Assembly: GCF_900109465.1 (NCBI RefSeq) | Contig: NZ_FOAZ01000036.1 | Coordinates: forward strand, 1-61,705 | DNA: 61,705 nucleotides | Reading direction: 5' to 3' | DNA from: Streptacidiphilus jiangxiensis | GTDB taxonomy: Bacteria > Actinomycetota > Actinomycetes > Streptomycetales > Streptomycetaceae | Shown: piece after piece, positions 61,081 to 61,705 of the stretch | Layout of the letters: each line of letters opens with the position of its first letter | Numbering within the stretch: position 1 is the stretch's first letter | Made by a program: the position numbers and the translations under genes | The notes under the pieces: model-generated | What the model was told of the DNA's origin: nothing | Database searches by the model: none | Seen by the model: the letters and a program-made list of their open reading frames with translations, nothing else

Positions 61081-61705
61081 TCAGCTCGTGGGCGAGGCGC
61101 CGCCACCGACGTGGGTGTAGAGCGGGTGCTTCGCGGCCAGCGCGCTGACGCGGGTGGACAGCTCGGCGGCCCTGGCCTCGTCGAAGGTCGGCTTGAGGGC
61201 CTCGGCGATGACGTCGGCGACCTCGCGGAAGTCCTCGGCCGTGAAGCCGCGGGTGGCCAGCGCCGGGGCGCCGATGCGCAGGCCGGAGGTGACCATCGGC
61301 GGGCGGGGGTCGAACGGGACGGCGTTGCGGTTGACCGTGATGCCGATCGCGTGGAGGCGGTCCTCGGCCTGCTGGCCGTCGAGCTCGGAGTTGCGCAGGT
61401 CGACCAGGACCAGGTGGACGTCGGTGCCGCCGGACAGGACGGAGACGCCGGCGTCGGTCAGGTCGGCCTGGGTCAGGCGCTCGGCGAGGATCTTGGCGCC
61501 CTCCAGCGTGCGGCGCTGGCGGTCCTTGAACTCGTCGGTGGCGGCGACCTTGAAGGAGACGGCCTTGGCGGCGATGACGTGCTCGAGCGGGCCGCCCTGC
61601 TGGCCGGGGAAGACCGCGGAGTTGATCTTCTTGGCGAGCTCGGCCTTGCACAGGATGACGCCGCCGCGCGGGCCGCCCAGGGTCTTGTGCGTGGTGGTGG
61701 TGACC
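61081..61705 (-). CDS. glyA: serine hydroxymethyltransferase (C-terminal part; gene continues past the window)
   Basis: The frame runs off the right edge. The visible ~208 residues begin inside VTTTTHKTLGGPRGG, which holds the PLP-binding lysine. They continue with GQQGGPLEHVIAAKAVSF, GGTDVHLVLVDLR and NAVPFDPRPPMVTSGLRIG, and end TRGFTAEDFREVADVI with a short tail. It interconverts glycine plus 5,10-methylene-THF with serine, the step that follows sarcosine oxidase. It is convergent with the FetB-like gene. Confidence 0.95.
   Translation of the reverse strand, partial: VTTTTHKTLGGPRGGVILCKAELAKKINSAVFPGQQGGPLEHVIAAKAVSFKVAATDEFKDRQRRTLEGAKILAERLTQADLTDAGVSVLSGGTDVHLVLVDLRNSELDGQQAEDRLHAIGITVNRNAVPFDPRPPMVTSGLRIGAPALATRGFTAEDFREVADVIAEALKPTFDEARAAELSTRVSALAAKHPLYTHVGGGASPTS

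Overview
This is about 61.7 kb of very GC-rich DNA (roughly 70% or more by eye) from an actinomycete. Pointers to a Streptomycetaceae-type chromosome are an RbpA RNA polymerase-binding protein, a class F sortase, a PkwA-like Ser/Thr kinase with a WD40 propeller, a LuxR-type cluster regulator, frequent GTG starts, ATGA/GTGA start-stop overlaps, and many small secreted proteins. The genus cannot be fixed from the window alone. I see no rRNA, tRNA, CRISPR array, transposase, integrase or phage gene.

Layout. (1) 1-3.9 kb: the 3' end of an SsuC/TauC-type ABC permease, a CysQ-like phosphatase, and a FemAB-like acyltransferase tightly linked to an ATP-grasp ligase. (2) 3.9-14.3 kb: unlinked accessory genes, including a DUF4419 protein, GNATs, a large secreted lectin/propeller/discoidin protein, a histidine phosphatase, a DHFR-like protein, a deoxynucleoside kinase, a VOC protein and an orphan Imm50-like protein. 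(3) 14.4-24.1 kb: rbpA, the kinase/WD40 protein, a GNAT, a YbaK-type protein, a barstar-like protein, an M23 peptidase and a coupled pair of small genes that may be toxin-antitoxin-like. (4) 24.1-28.3 kb: a formate/nitrite transporter broken by one frameshift, then an amino-acid permease and L-serine dehydratase read in the same direction. (5) 28.5-37.6 kb: a His-rich secreted peptide overlapping a sortase, a coupled M55 D-aminopeptidase and Ntn-type asparaginase/isoaspartyl peptidase, MOSC, NUDIX and VOC proteins, two divergent alpha/beta hydrolases around a palindrome, a GNAT and a methyltransferase.

(6) 37.8-48.7 kb is the most unusual part. It is a compact minus-strand array, mostly with 4-nt overlaps, that reads like a biosynthetic gene cluster. 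In transcription order it encodes a 56-aa secreted peptide, an ATP-grasp ligase, a FemAB-like acyltransferase, GTP cyclohydrolase II (RibA type), an NADPH-FMN reductase-type flavoprotein, a full RibD deaminase/reductase, a luciferase-like oxidoreductase, a second ATP-grasp ligase, a histidine phosphatase and an MFS exporter, with a divergent LuxR regulator. RibA plus RibD would divert GTP into a 5-amino-6-ribitylaminouracil-type pyrimidine. The ligases and the FemAB-like protein could join it, or the encoded peptide, to amino acids. No lumazine or riboflavin synthase and no visible FMN riboswitch accompany it, so it is not an ordinary riboflavin operon. I know of no described pathway with this exact set. 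The ATP-grasp/FemAB-like pairing recurs at 1.2-3.9 kb.

(7) 48.9-55.8 kb: heterotetrameric sarcosine oxidase (soxBDAG) divergent from a choline dehydrogenase-like GMC oxidoreductase. With glyA at the right edge and sdaA at 26.9 kb, the window holds much of a choline/betaine to sarcosine to glycine to serine to pyruvate route; the betaine and dimethylglycine demethylation steps are not seen here. (8) 55.8-61.7 kb: a zinc-ribbon protein, a secreted protein, a 928-aa fusion of an ECF-like sigma factor with a zinc anti-sigma motif, a membrane helix and an outer domain, a small membrane protein, a FetB-like permease and the 3' end of glyA.
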